From positions 1-43,480 of the forward strand of contig JAHEMM010000015.1 in the NCBI GenBank assembly GCA_024643655.1: a stretch of 43,480 nucleotides of DNA, written 5' to 3'. Origin of the DNA: Chitinophagaceae bacterium (lineage in GTDB: Bacteria > Bacteroidota > Bacteroidia > Chitinophagales > Chitinophagaceae). The position numbers and the translations under genes are program-made. Under the pieces are notes generated by a model. It searched no databases and was not told the DNA's origin. It saw nothing but the letters and a program-made list of their open reading frames with translations. Numbering within the stretch: position 1 is the first letter of the stretch; the number at the start of each line of letters is the position of its first letter. Positions 35,886-43,408 of this stretch are shown piece by piece.

Positions 35886-36100
35886 TAAAACTTTTGAAGA
35901 GTTGTATGTTGCTAATTTTAATGCTGAACATTTCATTTACTGTATCAGCACAGGAAAAAACAGTTGAAATGGCAGATATGATGCGGAGCAACGGTAGAAT
36001 ATATGTTGTTGTTGCTGTAATGCTTACCATTCTGGCTGGGCTAATTTTATACATTGTACGGCTCGACAGGAAAATAACTAAATTGGAAAAAGAAATTTGA
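35882..36100 (+). CDS. CcmD-family small membrane protein
   Basis: A 72-residue protein overlapping the ccmC stop by four bases (ATGA). The N-terminal 23 residues look like a signal peptide (ending VSAQ). Then comes a short spacer with NGRIYVVVAVM leading into a single membrane helix (about 39-58), and a charged end (RLDRKITKLEKE). This arrangement, an N-terminal signal plus one helix plus a basic/acidic tail, is the Bacteroidota CcmD-like pattern. CcmD helps release heme-loaded CcmE from the CcmABC complex. Because of its small size the family call rests mainly on its position after ccmC and its topology. Confidence 0.8.
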   Translation: MIKLLKSCMLLILMLNISFTVSAQEKTVEMADMMRSNGRIYVVVAVMLTILAGLILYIVRLDRKITKLEKEI

Positions 36101-36185
36101 TTGTATAGTAAGTTTTTCTAATCACCATGTAAACCCTTACCTTGCATTTTATTATAACGATTGCTAATAACAAAAAACACATAAC

Positions 36186-37604
36186 ATGTCAGATCATGAA
36201 TACAGCTTTTTTGGAGCCGTGGAAAAAAGTTTCGACAAAGCAGCAAAACACACTAAATGGGATGATGGAATCCTAACACAAATAAAAGCATGTAACGCAG
36301 TATACCGAATGCGTTTCCCAGTAAAAAGAGATAATGGCAATATTGAAGTAATTGAAGCGTATAGAGTACAACACTCTCAACACAAAACCCCATGTAAAGG
36401 TGGCATACGTTTTAGTGAAGCTGTAAATCAGGATGAAGTAATGGCCCTGGCAGCATTAATGACTTATAAATGTGCTATCGTCAATGTTCCTTTTGGAGGT
36501 GGTAAAGGTGGAATTAAAATCAATCCAAAAGAATATACAACTTACGAATTAGAAAAAATCACCCGCCGATATACAGCAGAGTTAATTAAGAAAAATTTTA
36601 TTGGGCCTGGAACCGATGTACCTGCTCCTGATTATGGAACAGGCGAACGAGAAATGGCTTGGATTTTAGACACTTATGCTGCGATGCATCCAGGTGAAAT
36701 TGATGCGGCTGGGTGTGTTACAGGTAAACCGGTAACACAAGGAGGTGTACGGGGCCGCAGAGAAGCCACCGGATTAGGCGTATTTTTTGGATTAAGAGAA
36801 GTATGCAATATGCCTGAAATCATGAAAAGGCAAGGATTAACAGTTGGAGTAGATGGGAAAAAAGTTGCTGTTCAAGGTTTGGGTAATGTTGGATATCATA
36901 GTGCAAAATTCTTTCAGGATGCCGGAGCAAAAATTGTGGGCTTATCGGAACATGACGGAGCAATTTATAATGAAAACGGTCTTGATGTTGATGAGGTTTT
37001 TGCCTTTAAAATAAAGACTGGAACAATACTGAACTTCCCTGGCTCAACGAATTTTGATAAAAAAGAAGATATGCTTGAAATGGAATGTGATATTCTTATT
37101 CCAGCAGCCCTTGAAAACGTAATTAATGGTGAAAATGCCCCTCGGGTAAAAGCTAAAATTATTGGCGAAGCTGCCAACGGGCCTTTAACTCCTGAAGCAG
37201 ATGAAATTTTTGTAAAAAAAGGAGTCCTTGTTGTTCCAGACATGTACCTGAATGCAGGAGGTGTAACTGTTTCCTATTTTGAGTGGTTAAAAAACCTCAG
37301 CCATGTTCGTTATGGTCGTATGGAGAAACGTTTTACAGAAAATCTTAATGCACATATTCTTGGTCAAATTGAAGAATTGAGTGGCAAGAAAGTAAAAGAT
37401 AATGAAAGAGAATTTATTTTACATGGACCGGATGAAGTTGATTTGGTTTATAGTGGTTTAGAAGAAACAATGATAACAGCTACTAACGAAATCATGAATA
37501 AATGGTTAGATGACCCTTCTATTCCGGATATGCGTACTGCTGCGTATGTTGTTGCCATCAATAAAGTGGGTACCAGCTATGCAGAACTCGGCATTTTCCC
37601 ATAA
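36186..37604 (+). CDS. gdhA: Glutamate dehydrogenase (Glu/Leu/Phe/Val dehydrogenase family)
   Basis: A 472-residue oxidoreductase interconverting glutamate and 2-oxoglutarate plus ammonia. The substrate-pocket lysines fit the family spacing: Lys71 (PCKGGIRF), Lys95 (MTYKCAIVN) and Lys107 (PFGGGKGG), 24 and 12 apart as in clostridial GDH (89, 113, 125). The nucleotide-binding GLGNVG follows in the second domain (VQGLGNVGYHSAKF). TGKPVTQGGVRGRREATGLGVF matches the usual domain-joining segment. NAD versus NADP preference is not settled. It starts 85 bases after ccmD and ends at a bidirectional hairpin shared with miaA. A glutamate branch-point enzyme is relevant to nitrogen storage, but there is no direct link to cphA. 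Confidence 0.93.
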   Translation: MSDHEYSFFGAVEKSFDKAAKHTKWDDGILTQIKACNAVYRMRFPVKRDNGNIEVIEAYRVQHSQHKTPCKGGIRFSEAVNQDEVMALAALMTYKCAIVNVPFGGGKGGIKINPKEYTTYELEKITRRYTAELIKKNFIGPGTDVPAPDYGTGEREMAWILDTYAAMHPGEIDAAGCVTGKPVTQGGVRGRREATGLGVFFGLREVCNMPEIMKRQGLTVGVDGKKVAVQGLGNVGYHSAKFFQDAGAKIVGLSEHDGAIYNENGLDVDEVFAFKIKTGTILNFPGSTNFDKKEDMLEMECDILIPAALENVINGENAPRVKAKIIGEAANGPLTPEADEIFVKKGVLVVPDMYLNAGGVTVSYFEWLKNLSHVRYGRMEKRFTENLNAHILGQIEELSGKKVKDNEREFILHGPDEVDLVYSGLEETMITATNEIMNKWLDDPSIPDMRTAAYVVAINKVGTSYAELGIFP

Positions 37605-37630
37605 CCCACTACCAATTGCTTATATATTAA

Positions 37631-37657
37631 AACCCCATTTGCTTTGCAAGTGGGGTT
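37631..37657. terminator. Bidirectional terminator between gdhA and miaA
   Basis: A 12-bp stem with one G-T pair, AACCCCATTTGC (37631-37642) and GCAAGTGGGGTT (37646-37657), has a 3-base loop. It is flanked by T-rich sequence on the + side (CTTTATTTTA) and by TTTTAAT on the minus side. It lies 26 bases after the gdhA stop and 2 bases after the miaA stop. Confidence 0.85.
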
Positions 37658-37659
37658 CT

Positions 37660-38562
37660 TTATTTTATGTATTCAATTATTTCATTCACGTTATTGGGAG
37701 CAAACCAATTGAATGTATCATCTTTTCTAAACCAGGTAAGCTGTCGTTTTGCATATTGACGTGTATTTATTTTTATTCTCTCAATCGCATTCTCAATTGA
37801 AAGGTTACAATCTAAATGTTCAAACAATTCTTTATAGCCTACCGTTTGCAATGCATTCAGATATTTGTACGGTAATAAACTTTTTACTTCATCCAATAAG
37901 CCTGCTTCAATCATCAAATCCACCCTTTTATTAATACGATTTACTAAATCTTCTTTGGTCAACTCTAACCCAACTTTTACTATGGAAAACTCCCGATCTG
38001 CTTTTTTCCCTTTTCGATAATACAATATCGATTTACCAGTACTTTCAAACACTTCTAATGCCCGCATCATTCGTTGTGGGTTTTTCAATTCTCCTGATTT
38101 AAAAAAAATAATATCCTTTTTTTGTAATTGTTCCTGAAGCCAGGCAATGCCTTTTTCTTTATATTTTGCCATTATTTCTTGTCTGATTGTGGGATCTATA
38201 TCAGGTATTGCATCCAGTCCCTCGCAGAAGGCTTTTATATAGAGCCCTGTACCTCCTACTAGTAATACTACATCATGCTGATTAAATAATTCTTTAGCCT
38301 TTTCCAATGCATATTGTTCAAAAGTGATGGCTGTTACTTCTTCTTTTATAGAATGAGATGCAATGAAATGATGTTTTACTTTACTTAATTCATGTTCTGA
38401 AGGTCTGGCTACACCAATATTTAATTCTTTATAACATTGACGGCTATCTGCAGAAATTATTTCTGTTTTAAAATGCCTGGCCAATGCAAAAGCCACCGCT
38501 GTTTTACCAACAGCAGTTGGTCCAGCAACAATTATTACTTTCTTTCTTTTAATTTCAGCCAT
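37660..38562 (-). CDS. miaA: tRNA dimethylallyltransferase
   Basis: A 300-residue enzyme that puts the isopentenyl group on A37 of tRNAs reading UNN codons. The P-loop GPTAVGKT is at 14-21, followed by the catalytic-region block SADSRQCYKELNIG. Later come LVGGTGLYIKAFCEGL (DMAPP-binding channel) and RINKRVDLMIEAGLLDEVKSL. The terminal ARRQLTWFRKD-type block (KRQLTWFRKDD) is also present. The length is normal. It is preceded by a terminator at 38574-38597, so it probably has its own promoter in the short A/T-rich leader. It is near cca and tsaC, two further tRNA-maturation genes on the same strand. Confidence 0.96.
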   Translation of the reverse strand: MAEIKRKKVIIVAGPTAVGKTAVAFALARHFKTEIISADSRQCYKELNIGVARPSEHELSKVKHHFIASHSIKEEVTAITFEQYALEKAKELFNQHDVVLLVGGTGLYIKAFCEGLDAIPDIDPTIRQEIMAKYKEKGIAWLQEQLQKKDIIFFKSGELKNPQRMMRALEVFESTGKSILYYRKGKKADREFSIVKVGLELTKEDLVNRINKRVDLMIEAGLLDEVKSLLPYKYLNALQTVGYKELFEHLDCNLSIENAIERIKINTRQYAKRQLTWFRKDDTFNWFAPNNVNEIIEYIK

Positions 38563-38570
38563 TTTTTATT

Positions 38571-38597
38571 AAAAACCCCGGTTGAATGACCGGGGTT
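38571..38597 (-). terminator. Rho-independent terminator after the pRiA4b-like gene
   Basis: A perfect 9-bp GC-rich stem, AACCCCGGT (38574-38582) and ACCGGGGTT (38589-38597), closes the 6-base loop TGAATG. On the minus strand a TTTTT run follows. It separates the cca/pRiA4b-like transcription unit from miaA, whose ATG is only about nine bases past the T-run. Confidence 0.88.
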
Positions 38598-38621
38598 GAA
38601 TTATTTTCTTTCTTTGCTAAA

Positions 38622-39188
38622 TTAAACTTCCTCCTCTTCTTCCCCTTCCATTTCATCTTCTACATCTGAATCTTCTCCGTCCTCGTCCTTTTCTCCAAAT
38701 CCATTTCCAGCTTGTGTAAGATCATATTTTTCTTCTATGTCAGCAAATTTTTCACCTAGCAACCCCTTTGTTCCATATTGACTTGGAGCAATGCCTTCAA
38801 TTCTGGCAGTTGATGGATAACTAATTTTAGGGTTTTCTTCTTTTGAAACGTTGATTAATTCAATATGAAAAGTCCATCCCTTATTAAAATCATATATATA
38901 TATAAACCGTTGATTGGGGTCCCTTATTTCAGATCCAATTGTTGTATCTGCCATAATCATTGGTGGTGCTTTATATTCTTCGTCTTCATATTGCTCAAGG
39001 GTAATTTGCCTTCCCCTTTGCCAATGATCATTACTTCTAAAAAAAGTAGCCTGATGTTTTGAATCGAATTCGTATGACTTTAGAATTGCCTCATGTAAAA
39101 GAAAAAATGATTGACTATGTCGAATCACTACATCTCTATAAACACTTTCATCTTCTTCAAAATATACTCTAAATTTTAAAATCGCCAT
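38622..39188 (-). CDS. Plasmid pRiA4b ORF-3-like protein with acidic C-terminal tail
   Basis: A 188-residue protein that I place in the pRiA4b ORF-3 family (also annotated IS1096 passenger TnpR-like). Family marks are an early beta-strand core (AILKFRVYFEEDESVYRDV), FFLLHEAILKSYEFDSKH at about 30-47 and FIYIYDFNKGWTFHIEL, the usual Y-x-Y-D-F-G-D-x-W-x-H motif with the second acidic residue altered to N-K-G. The last 30 residues are almost all Glu/Asp/Gly and probably disordered. The ATG at 39188 is preferred to the TTG at 39194. The family's biochemistry is unknown. It is 15 bases after cca in the same direction, before the terminator. No transposase or inverted repeats flank it. Confidence 0.78.
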   Translation of the reverse strand: MAILKFRVYFEEDESVYRDVVIRHSQSFFLLHEAILKSYEFDSKHQATFFRSNDHWQRGRQITLEQYEDEEYKAPPMIMADTTIGSEIRDPNQRFIYIYDFNKGWTFHIELINVSKEENPKISYPSTARIEGIAPSQYGTKGLLGEKFADIEEKYDLTQAGNGFGEKDEDGEDSDVEDEMEGEEEEEV

Positions 39189-39203
39189 ATACAAATTTAA
39201 GAA

Positions 39204-40628
39204 TTAAGATTTAATAACCTTTAACCCAAGTTCTTTTCCTTTTTGAAGCATAAATTCATAGGCAGCCTCATAGGTATTTACTATTTCCCCATCCAACATT
39301 GCATCTTTTAATGCATCTTTAATTTTCCCAACTTCTTTGCTGGGTGACAAGCCAAAGGTTTCCATTATTATTTCCCCGGTTATTGGCGGCTGCCAATTTC
39401 TTATTTGATCTTTTTCTTCAACTAACTTGCACTTTTCTCTTACCAACTGAAAATTTTCCTGAAATCTTCTAACTTTATTCTTATTTTTCGACGTAATATC
39501 GGCATGACAAAGCACCATTAATGCATCGAAATCCTCTCCAGCATCAAAAAGCAAACGTCGTATTGCCGAATCAGTAATATTTTCTTTAGTAAGGCTAATC
39601 GGACGTAAATGCAATTCTACCAATTTACGTACAAAACGCATTTTTTCGTTTTGCGGTAGCTTTAATTTTGCAAATATTTTGGGTACCATCCTTCCACCAA
39701 CTACTTCATGTCCATGAAAAGTCCAACCATGTCCTTCTTCAAATTTCTTGGTTACCGGTTTTGCAATGTCATGTAATATTGCGGCCCATCGCAGCCAAAG
39801 ATCATTGGAGTTTTCAGATAAATTATCTAACACCTGAATGGTATGATAAAAATTATCTTTATGGCCTTTTCCATCGATATATTCTGCTCCAACAAGAGCA
39901 ACCATAGGAGGGAAAATGATTTTTAATAACCCGCATTTATATAAAAGATCAAACCCAACTGATGGCTTAGGTGATAGAATAATTTTATTGAGCTCGTCAG
40001 TAATTCTTTCCTGTGAAATTATTGTTATTCGGTGAGCAATGTCATTAATACCTTGCAAGGTCCTTTCTTCAATTGTAAAATTTAACTGTGTAGCAAATCG
40101 AATAGCTCTCATCATTCTTAGTGGATCATCACTAAAAGTTTGGGATGGCTCTAGCGGTGTTCTGATTATTTTGTTCTGTAAATCTTCGATCCCATTAAAC
40201 GGATCAATCAATGTGCCATAATCATCTTTATTTAAACTGATAGCAAGAGCATTGATTGTAAAGTCCCGCCTATTCTGATCTTCCGCAATTGTTCCAGATT
40301 CTACTTCAGGTTTTCGTGAGTTGGACTGATAGCTTTCTTTTCTTGCTCCTACAAATTCGATATCAAATCCGTCCTGCAATTTGATATGTGCTGTACCAAA
40401 ATTTTTAAACACATCAACAGCAGGAATCGGATTAAATTGTTTCGCCACTTCTTTTGCCAGATCAATACCATCACCAACACAAACAAAATCTGCATCTTTT
40501 GTTTCTCTTCCTAATAGTTTATCTCTAACAAAGCCTCCAACCAAATAAGTTTCCACTTCCAACACCTGGGCGGCAGTTGCAACTTTATTTAATAAAGACA
40601 ATTCAATTTGTGTACAACTAATATCCAT
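39204..40628 (-). CDS. cca: CCA tRNA nucleotidyltransferase / PcnB family, with HD domain
   Basis: A 474-residue class II nucleotidyltransferase that adds or repairs the tRNA 3' CCA. GGFVRDKLLGR at 31-41 and the metal-binding DAD at 45-47 form the catalytic core. RRDFTINAL at 120-128 and the following IRFATQL block bind nucleotide and tRNA. A metal-binding HD-type domain starts around 265 with LHDIAKPVTKK and GWTFHGHEVVG. The upstream ATG at 40727 would add 33 residues of non-conserved hydrophobic sequence, so the ATG at 40628 is chosen. Both tRNA genes in the window lack encoded CCA, which fits the need for this enzyme. It lies 62 bases after tsaC. Confidence 0.93.
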   Translation of the reverse strand: MDISCTQIELSLLNKVATAAQVLEVETYLVGGFVRDKLLGRETKDADFVCVGDGIDLAKEVAKQFNPIPAVDVFKNFGTAHIKLQDGFDIEFVGARKESYQSNSRKPEVESGTIAEDQNRRDFTINALAISLNKDDYGTLIDPFNGIEDLQNKIIRTPLEPSQTFSDDPLRMMRAIRFATQLNFTIEERTLQGINDIAHRITIISQERITDELNKIILSPKPSVGFDLLYKCGLLKIIFPPMVALVGAEYIDGKGHKDNFYHTIQVLDNLSENSNDLWLRWAAILHDIAKPVTKKFEEGHGWTFHGHEVVGGRMVPKIFAKLKLPQNEKMRFVRKLVELHLRPISLTKENITDSAIRRLLFDAGEDFDALMVLCHADITSKNKNKVRRFQENFQLVREKCKLVEEKDQIRNWQPPITGEIIMETFGLSPSKEVGKIKDALKDAMLDGEIVNTYEAAYEFMLQKGKELGLKVIKS

Positions 40629-40690
40629 AAAGAGAACAAAGATAAACCTAACAAGCCACCAATTTAATAGAGAACAAGTAAGAAATAATA

Positions 40691-41260
40691 TCAAGGACGG
40701 AGAACCTCTACTTTTCCGTTTTTCCATTTTACAACCGATGATGGTTGCGCAATGATTTCATCCTGCTGACGATACGATACTTCATAGTCAACTCCATTTT
40801 TTATTTCCTGTATAATCTCTTTGTAAATTTTTGCAACTGGCTGACCAGAAATATTAGCTGAAGTTGAAACGATAGGTTTCTTAAATCTTTTGATTAAATG
40901 CCTGCAAAACTCTTCCTTACAAATACGTATTGCTATACTCCCATCTTTACCAATCAGATTATCTGCAAATCCAATTGCGTTTTCATAAATAACAGTAGTT
41001 GGCTTCGCTATTGTTTCAATGTAATCAAAAACCTGAAGATCGGGTGCAGCAACATATCGCAAAATATCCCTTTCATCTGCCAATAATACGATCATTGCTT
41101 TTTCGTCAGGTCGTTGCTTTAATTTATACACCTTTTCAACTGCAACAGGATTCGTTGCATCGCATCCAATCCCCCATACTGTATCAGTAGGATAAAGAAT
41201 TAACCCTCCATTATTTAGTACAGTCAGGCAATGGAGAATATCATTTTCAAAATTATTCAC
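40691..41260 (-). CDS. tsaC: Threonylcarbamoyl-AMP synthase (Sua5/YciO/YrdC/YwlC family)
   Basis: A 189-residue enzyme making threonylcarbamoyl-AMP from threonine, bicarbonate and ATP, for the t6A37 modification of ANN-reading tRNAs. GGLILYPTDTVWGIGCDA at 18-35 and the KxR of LKQRPDEKAM (48-50) bind substrate; STSANISG at 132-139 is the C-terminal signature. The GTG at 41260 gives the normal short-form length and overlaps the upstream glycosyltransferase stop by 8 bases. A longer frame from 41395 would put 45 unrelated residues ahead. YciO-type paralogues look similar, so the exact member is a little open, but the KxR/SxN pair favours TsaC. Confidence 0.88.
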   Translation of the reverse strand: MNNFENDILHCLTVLNNGGLILYPTDTVWGIGCDATNPVAVEKVYKLKQRPDEKAMIVLLADERDILRYVAAPDLQVFDYIETIAKPTTVIYENAIGFADNLIGKDGSIAIRICKEEFCRHLIKRFKKPIVSTSANISGQPVAKIYKEIIQEIKNGVDYEVSYRQQDEIIAQPSSVVKWKNGKVEVLRP

Positions 41261-42266
41261 GAAGTGAAGATTTGTTAAGTGTTTGAATAAGTCGATCCGT
41301 ATTAATAGTTTGAGCACATTTAAAATGTTTTTCCGGGCAAGCTTTATGCCCATGTAAACCACAAGGCCGGCAATGTAATTGCTGAGATGTTTCAATTACA
41401 TATGATTCATCAGATAAAGGGAAATAACCAAATGCAGGAACCGTAGAACAGAAAATAGCAGTAACCGGAGCATTTACAGCTGATGCAAAATGCAGGGGTG
41501 CAGAGTCATTTACAAAATTCATTACCGCATTTTTCATTAATGCTGCTGATTGTAAAAATGTAAGCTTTCCCGCTAACACTTCTACAGTCGAATGATGAGA
41601 ACTTTTCATTATCAGTTCACATAATTCAATGTTTTCTTTCCCACCCAACAAATAAACTCGCATTCCCTTTGGAAATTTTGATATCGTTTCTATCCATTTT
41701 TCTATCGGGTATTGCTTGGTAAACCATACACTACCAGGTGTAATAGTAATATAAGGCACCATATTAAAATGCTGAATAATATCAAAATCCTGATCAGATG
41801 GATAAAGCTTAGGACGAATTGCAACCCCATCAGTAAAGGAACTGATTAAATCATTATTCCTTTCAACTTCATGTTTTCCCTCTTTTGAATTACCGATTTC
41901 ATGTTTAACTCTTTTTGAAAATAAAAAACTTAACGGATTCTTATCGAACCCAATTCGTTCTTTGGCTTTTGAAAATGCAGTAAGTAAACCAGTAGAAAAA
42001 AATCGTTGCAGGTTAATTACTTTATCATACTTCTTAGCCCTGATACTTTTAAGAATTGAAAAAAGATTTTTCAACTTCTTCTCTCTCTTATTCCACACTA
42101 AAACTTCTTTTATAAAAGGATTATTTTGCAACAAACTTTCATTACCCCTTCTTACAAGAAAGTCGATTTCTGCTTCGGGGAAATGCACAGCTAACTTTTC
42201 AACTACAGCAGTTGCCAGTACTACATCGCCTATAAAAGCAGTTTGTATAACGAGAAATTTTTGCAT
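41253..42266 (-). CDS. Family 9 glycosyltransferase (LPS heptosyltransferase-like)
   Basis: A 337-residue GT-B enzyme of the ADP-heptose:LPS heptosyltransferase family, acting at the cytoplasmic face on LPS core. The N-terminus FLVIQTAFIGDVVLATAVVE is the GT9 opening with the catalytic Asp in IGD. ITPGSVWFTKQYPIEKWIE starts the C-terminal Rossmann domain. FVNDSAPLHFASAVNAPVTAIF is the family's nucleotide-sugar block. A Cys-rich end (CRPCGLHGHKACPEKHFKC) is common in this branch. The sugar donor could be another heptose or hexose. It is the first gene of a minus-strand run with tsaC and cca; the link with tRNA genes is probably only co-transcription. Confidence 0.9.
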   Translation of the reverse strand: MQKFLVIQTAFIGDVVLATAVVEKLAVHFPEAEIDFLVRRGNESLLQNNPFIKEVLVWNKREKKLKNLFSILKSIRAKKYDKVINLQRFFSTGLLTAFSKAKERIGFDKNPLSFLFSKRVKHEIGNSKEGKHEVERNNDLISSFTDGVAIRPKLYPSDQDFDIIQHFNMVPYITITPGSVWFTKQYPIEKWIETISKFPKGMRVYLLGGKENIELCELIMKSSHHSTVEVLAGKLTFLQSAALMKNAVMNFVNDSAPLHFASAVNAPVTAIFCSTVPAFGYFPLSDESYVIETSQQLHCRPCGLHGHKACPEKHFKCAQTINTDRLIQTLNKSSLRE

Positions 42267-42387
42267 ATAAATCGGCGTAAAGTTATTGATATAAATGAAC
42301 TTCCCCGAACAACCATCCAGATTTAAACACTATAAAATAATATTTAACTGAAGCCATACTGCTTATCCAAGTTTGGGACATAACAAC

Positions 42388-42395
42388 TATTTTCG
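42388..42395 (+). promoter_or_regulatory. Candidate -7 box for dapD (TATTTTCG)
   Basis: TATTTTCG, one base off TAnnTTTG, is 16 bases before the dapD ATG. It is followed by CGCTGCAAA, similar to the sequence after the tyrS box (TTGCTGCAAA). No -33 element is found at normal spacing. Confidence 0.32.
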
Positions 42396-42411
42396 CTGCA
42401 AAATAAAAAAG

Positions 42412-43218
42412 ATGAAAGAACAAATACTCGAAGCCTGGACCAACCGTGAATTATTGAAAAATGAACAATACACCGAAACGGTAAGAGCAGTTATTGAAGA
42501 AGTGGATAAAGGACGGCTAAGAGTTGCTTCTCCTGCAAATGATGGTTGGGTAGTAAATGAATGGGTAAAACAAGCCATCTTAATGTATTTTGGTATACAA
42601 CAAATGCAGACATGGGATATTGAACCTTTTGAATTCTACGACAAAATGTTGTTGAAGAAAAACTATAAAGATCTAGGTGTAAGAGCTGTGCCTCATGCTG
42701 TAGCAAGGTATGGTGCTTTTCTTGGAAAAAATGTTGTGCTTATGCCTTCGTATGTAAATATTGGGGCTTATGTAGATGAAGGTACGATGGTGGATACCTG
42801 GGCCACTGTTGGCAGCTGTGCCCAGATTGGAAAAGGAGTTCACTTAAGTGGTGGCGTTGGCATTGGTGGTGTTTTAGAACCTTTACAAGCAACACCTGTA
42901 ATTATTGAAGATGGTTGTTTTATTGGAAGTCGCTGTATTGTAGTAGAAGGTGTAATAGTTGAAAAAGAAGCGGTATTGGGAGCTAATGTTGTATTAACAC
43001 AATCTACTAAGATTATAGATGTAAGTGGCGAAACACCTATAGAAATGAAAGGAAGAGTACCTGCAAGAAGTGTGGTAATACCGGGTTCATATACAAAAAA
43101 GTTTCCGGCTGGTGAGTTTGGTGTTGGCTGTGCATTAATTATTGGCCAGCGTAAACCCAGTACTGATTTGAAGACAAGTTTAAATGAAGCGTTAAGGGAT
43201 TTTAATGTGAGTGTTTAA
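42412..43218 (+). CDS. dapD: Tetrahydrodipicolinate N-succinyltransferase
   Basis: A 268-residue acyltransferase that succinylates tetrahydrodipicolinate in the diaminopimelate/lysine pathway. The N-terminal helical domain (1 to about 95) has RVASPANDGWVVNEWVKQAIL. The left-handed beta-helix of hexapeptide repeats follows, with GVRAVPHAVARYGAF, MPSYVNIGAYVDEGTMVDTW, GVHLSGGVGIGGVLEPLQA and EDGCFIGSRCIVVEG. The usual basic loop RKPSTD lies near the C-terminus. The in-frame ATG at 42373 is upstream of the candidate promoter box and is rejected in favour of 42412. Downstream is an imperfect hairpin (43217-43244) without a T-run. The gene is alone, divergent from the GT9 gene. Confidence 0.95.
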   Translation: MKEQILEAWTNRELLKNEQYTETVRAVIEEVDKGRLRVASPANDGWVVNEWVKQAILMYFGIQQMQTWDIEPFEFYDKMLLKKNYKDLGVRAVPHAVARYGAFLGKNVVLMPSYVNIGAYVDEGTMVDTWATVGSCAQIGKGVHLSGGVGIGGVLEPLQATPVIIEDGCFIGSRCIVVEGVIVEKEAVLGANVVLTQSTKIIDVSGETPIEMKGRVPARSVVIPGSYTKKFPAGEFGVGCALIIGQRKPSTDLKTSLNEALRDFNVSV

Positions 43219-43247
43219 ACTCTAATCCTTACGGGGAAGAGTTTGAG

Positions 43248-43275
43248 TTGCGATTTAAATTTTAATTTACTTTTG
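43248..43275 (+). promoter_or_regulatory. Candidate promoter of tRNA-Leu
   Basis: TACTTTTG (43268-43275) fits TAnnTTTG; TTG at 43248-43250 lies 17 bases upstream and a TTTG at 43242-43245 lies 22 bases upstream. The tRNA starts only seven bases after the box, so the primary transcript would have almost no 5' leader. Confidence 0.5.
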
Positions 43276-43281
43276 ATATCT

Positions 43282-43365
43282 GCCCAGGTGGCGAAATTGG
43301 TAGACGCACTGCCTTCAGGTGGCAGCGTTCGCAAGAATGTGCTGGTTCGAATCCAGTCCTGGGCA
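43282..43365 (+). tRNA. tRNA-Leu (anticodon CAG)
   Basis: The sequence folds as a class II tRNA. The acceptor arm is GCCCAGG with CCTGGGC, the anticodon arm CTGCC-TTCAGGT-GGCAG giving anticodon CAG (reads CUG), then a long variable arm (CGTTCGCAAGAATGTG) typical of Leu/Ser tRNAs, and the T arm CTGG-TTCGAAT-CCAG. The discriminator is A, as for leucine tRNAs. CCA is not encoded. Confidence 0.96.
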
Positions 43366-43367
43366 CA

Positions 43368-43394
43368 AAGCCTCAACTAATGTTGAGGCTTTTT
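43368..43394 (+). terminator. Rho-independent terminator of tRNA-Leu
   Basis: A 10-bp perfect stem, AAGCCTCAAC (43368-43377) and GTTGAGGCTT (43382-43391), has the loop TAAT and is followed by TTT and A/T-rich sequence. It starts three bases after the tRNA. It may also serve the convergent gene ending at 43409. Confidence 0.88.
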
Positions 43395-43408
43395 ATATAA
43401 TACTTTAT

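Noticed and set aside
38622-39188. Possible mobile element because the pRiA4b ORF-3 family is often labelled as a transposon passenger
   Set aside because: No transposase, terminal inverted repeats or target duplication nearby, and the gene is embedded in a housekeeping operon.
43217-43244. Hairpin after dapD as a terminator
   Set aside because: Seven outer pairs but two internal mismatches and no T-run after it, so not listed as a feature.
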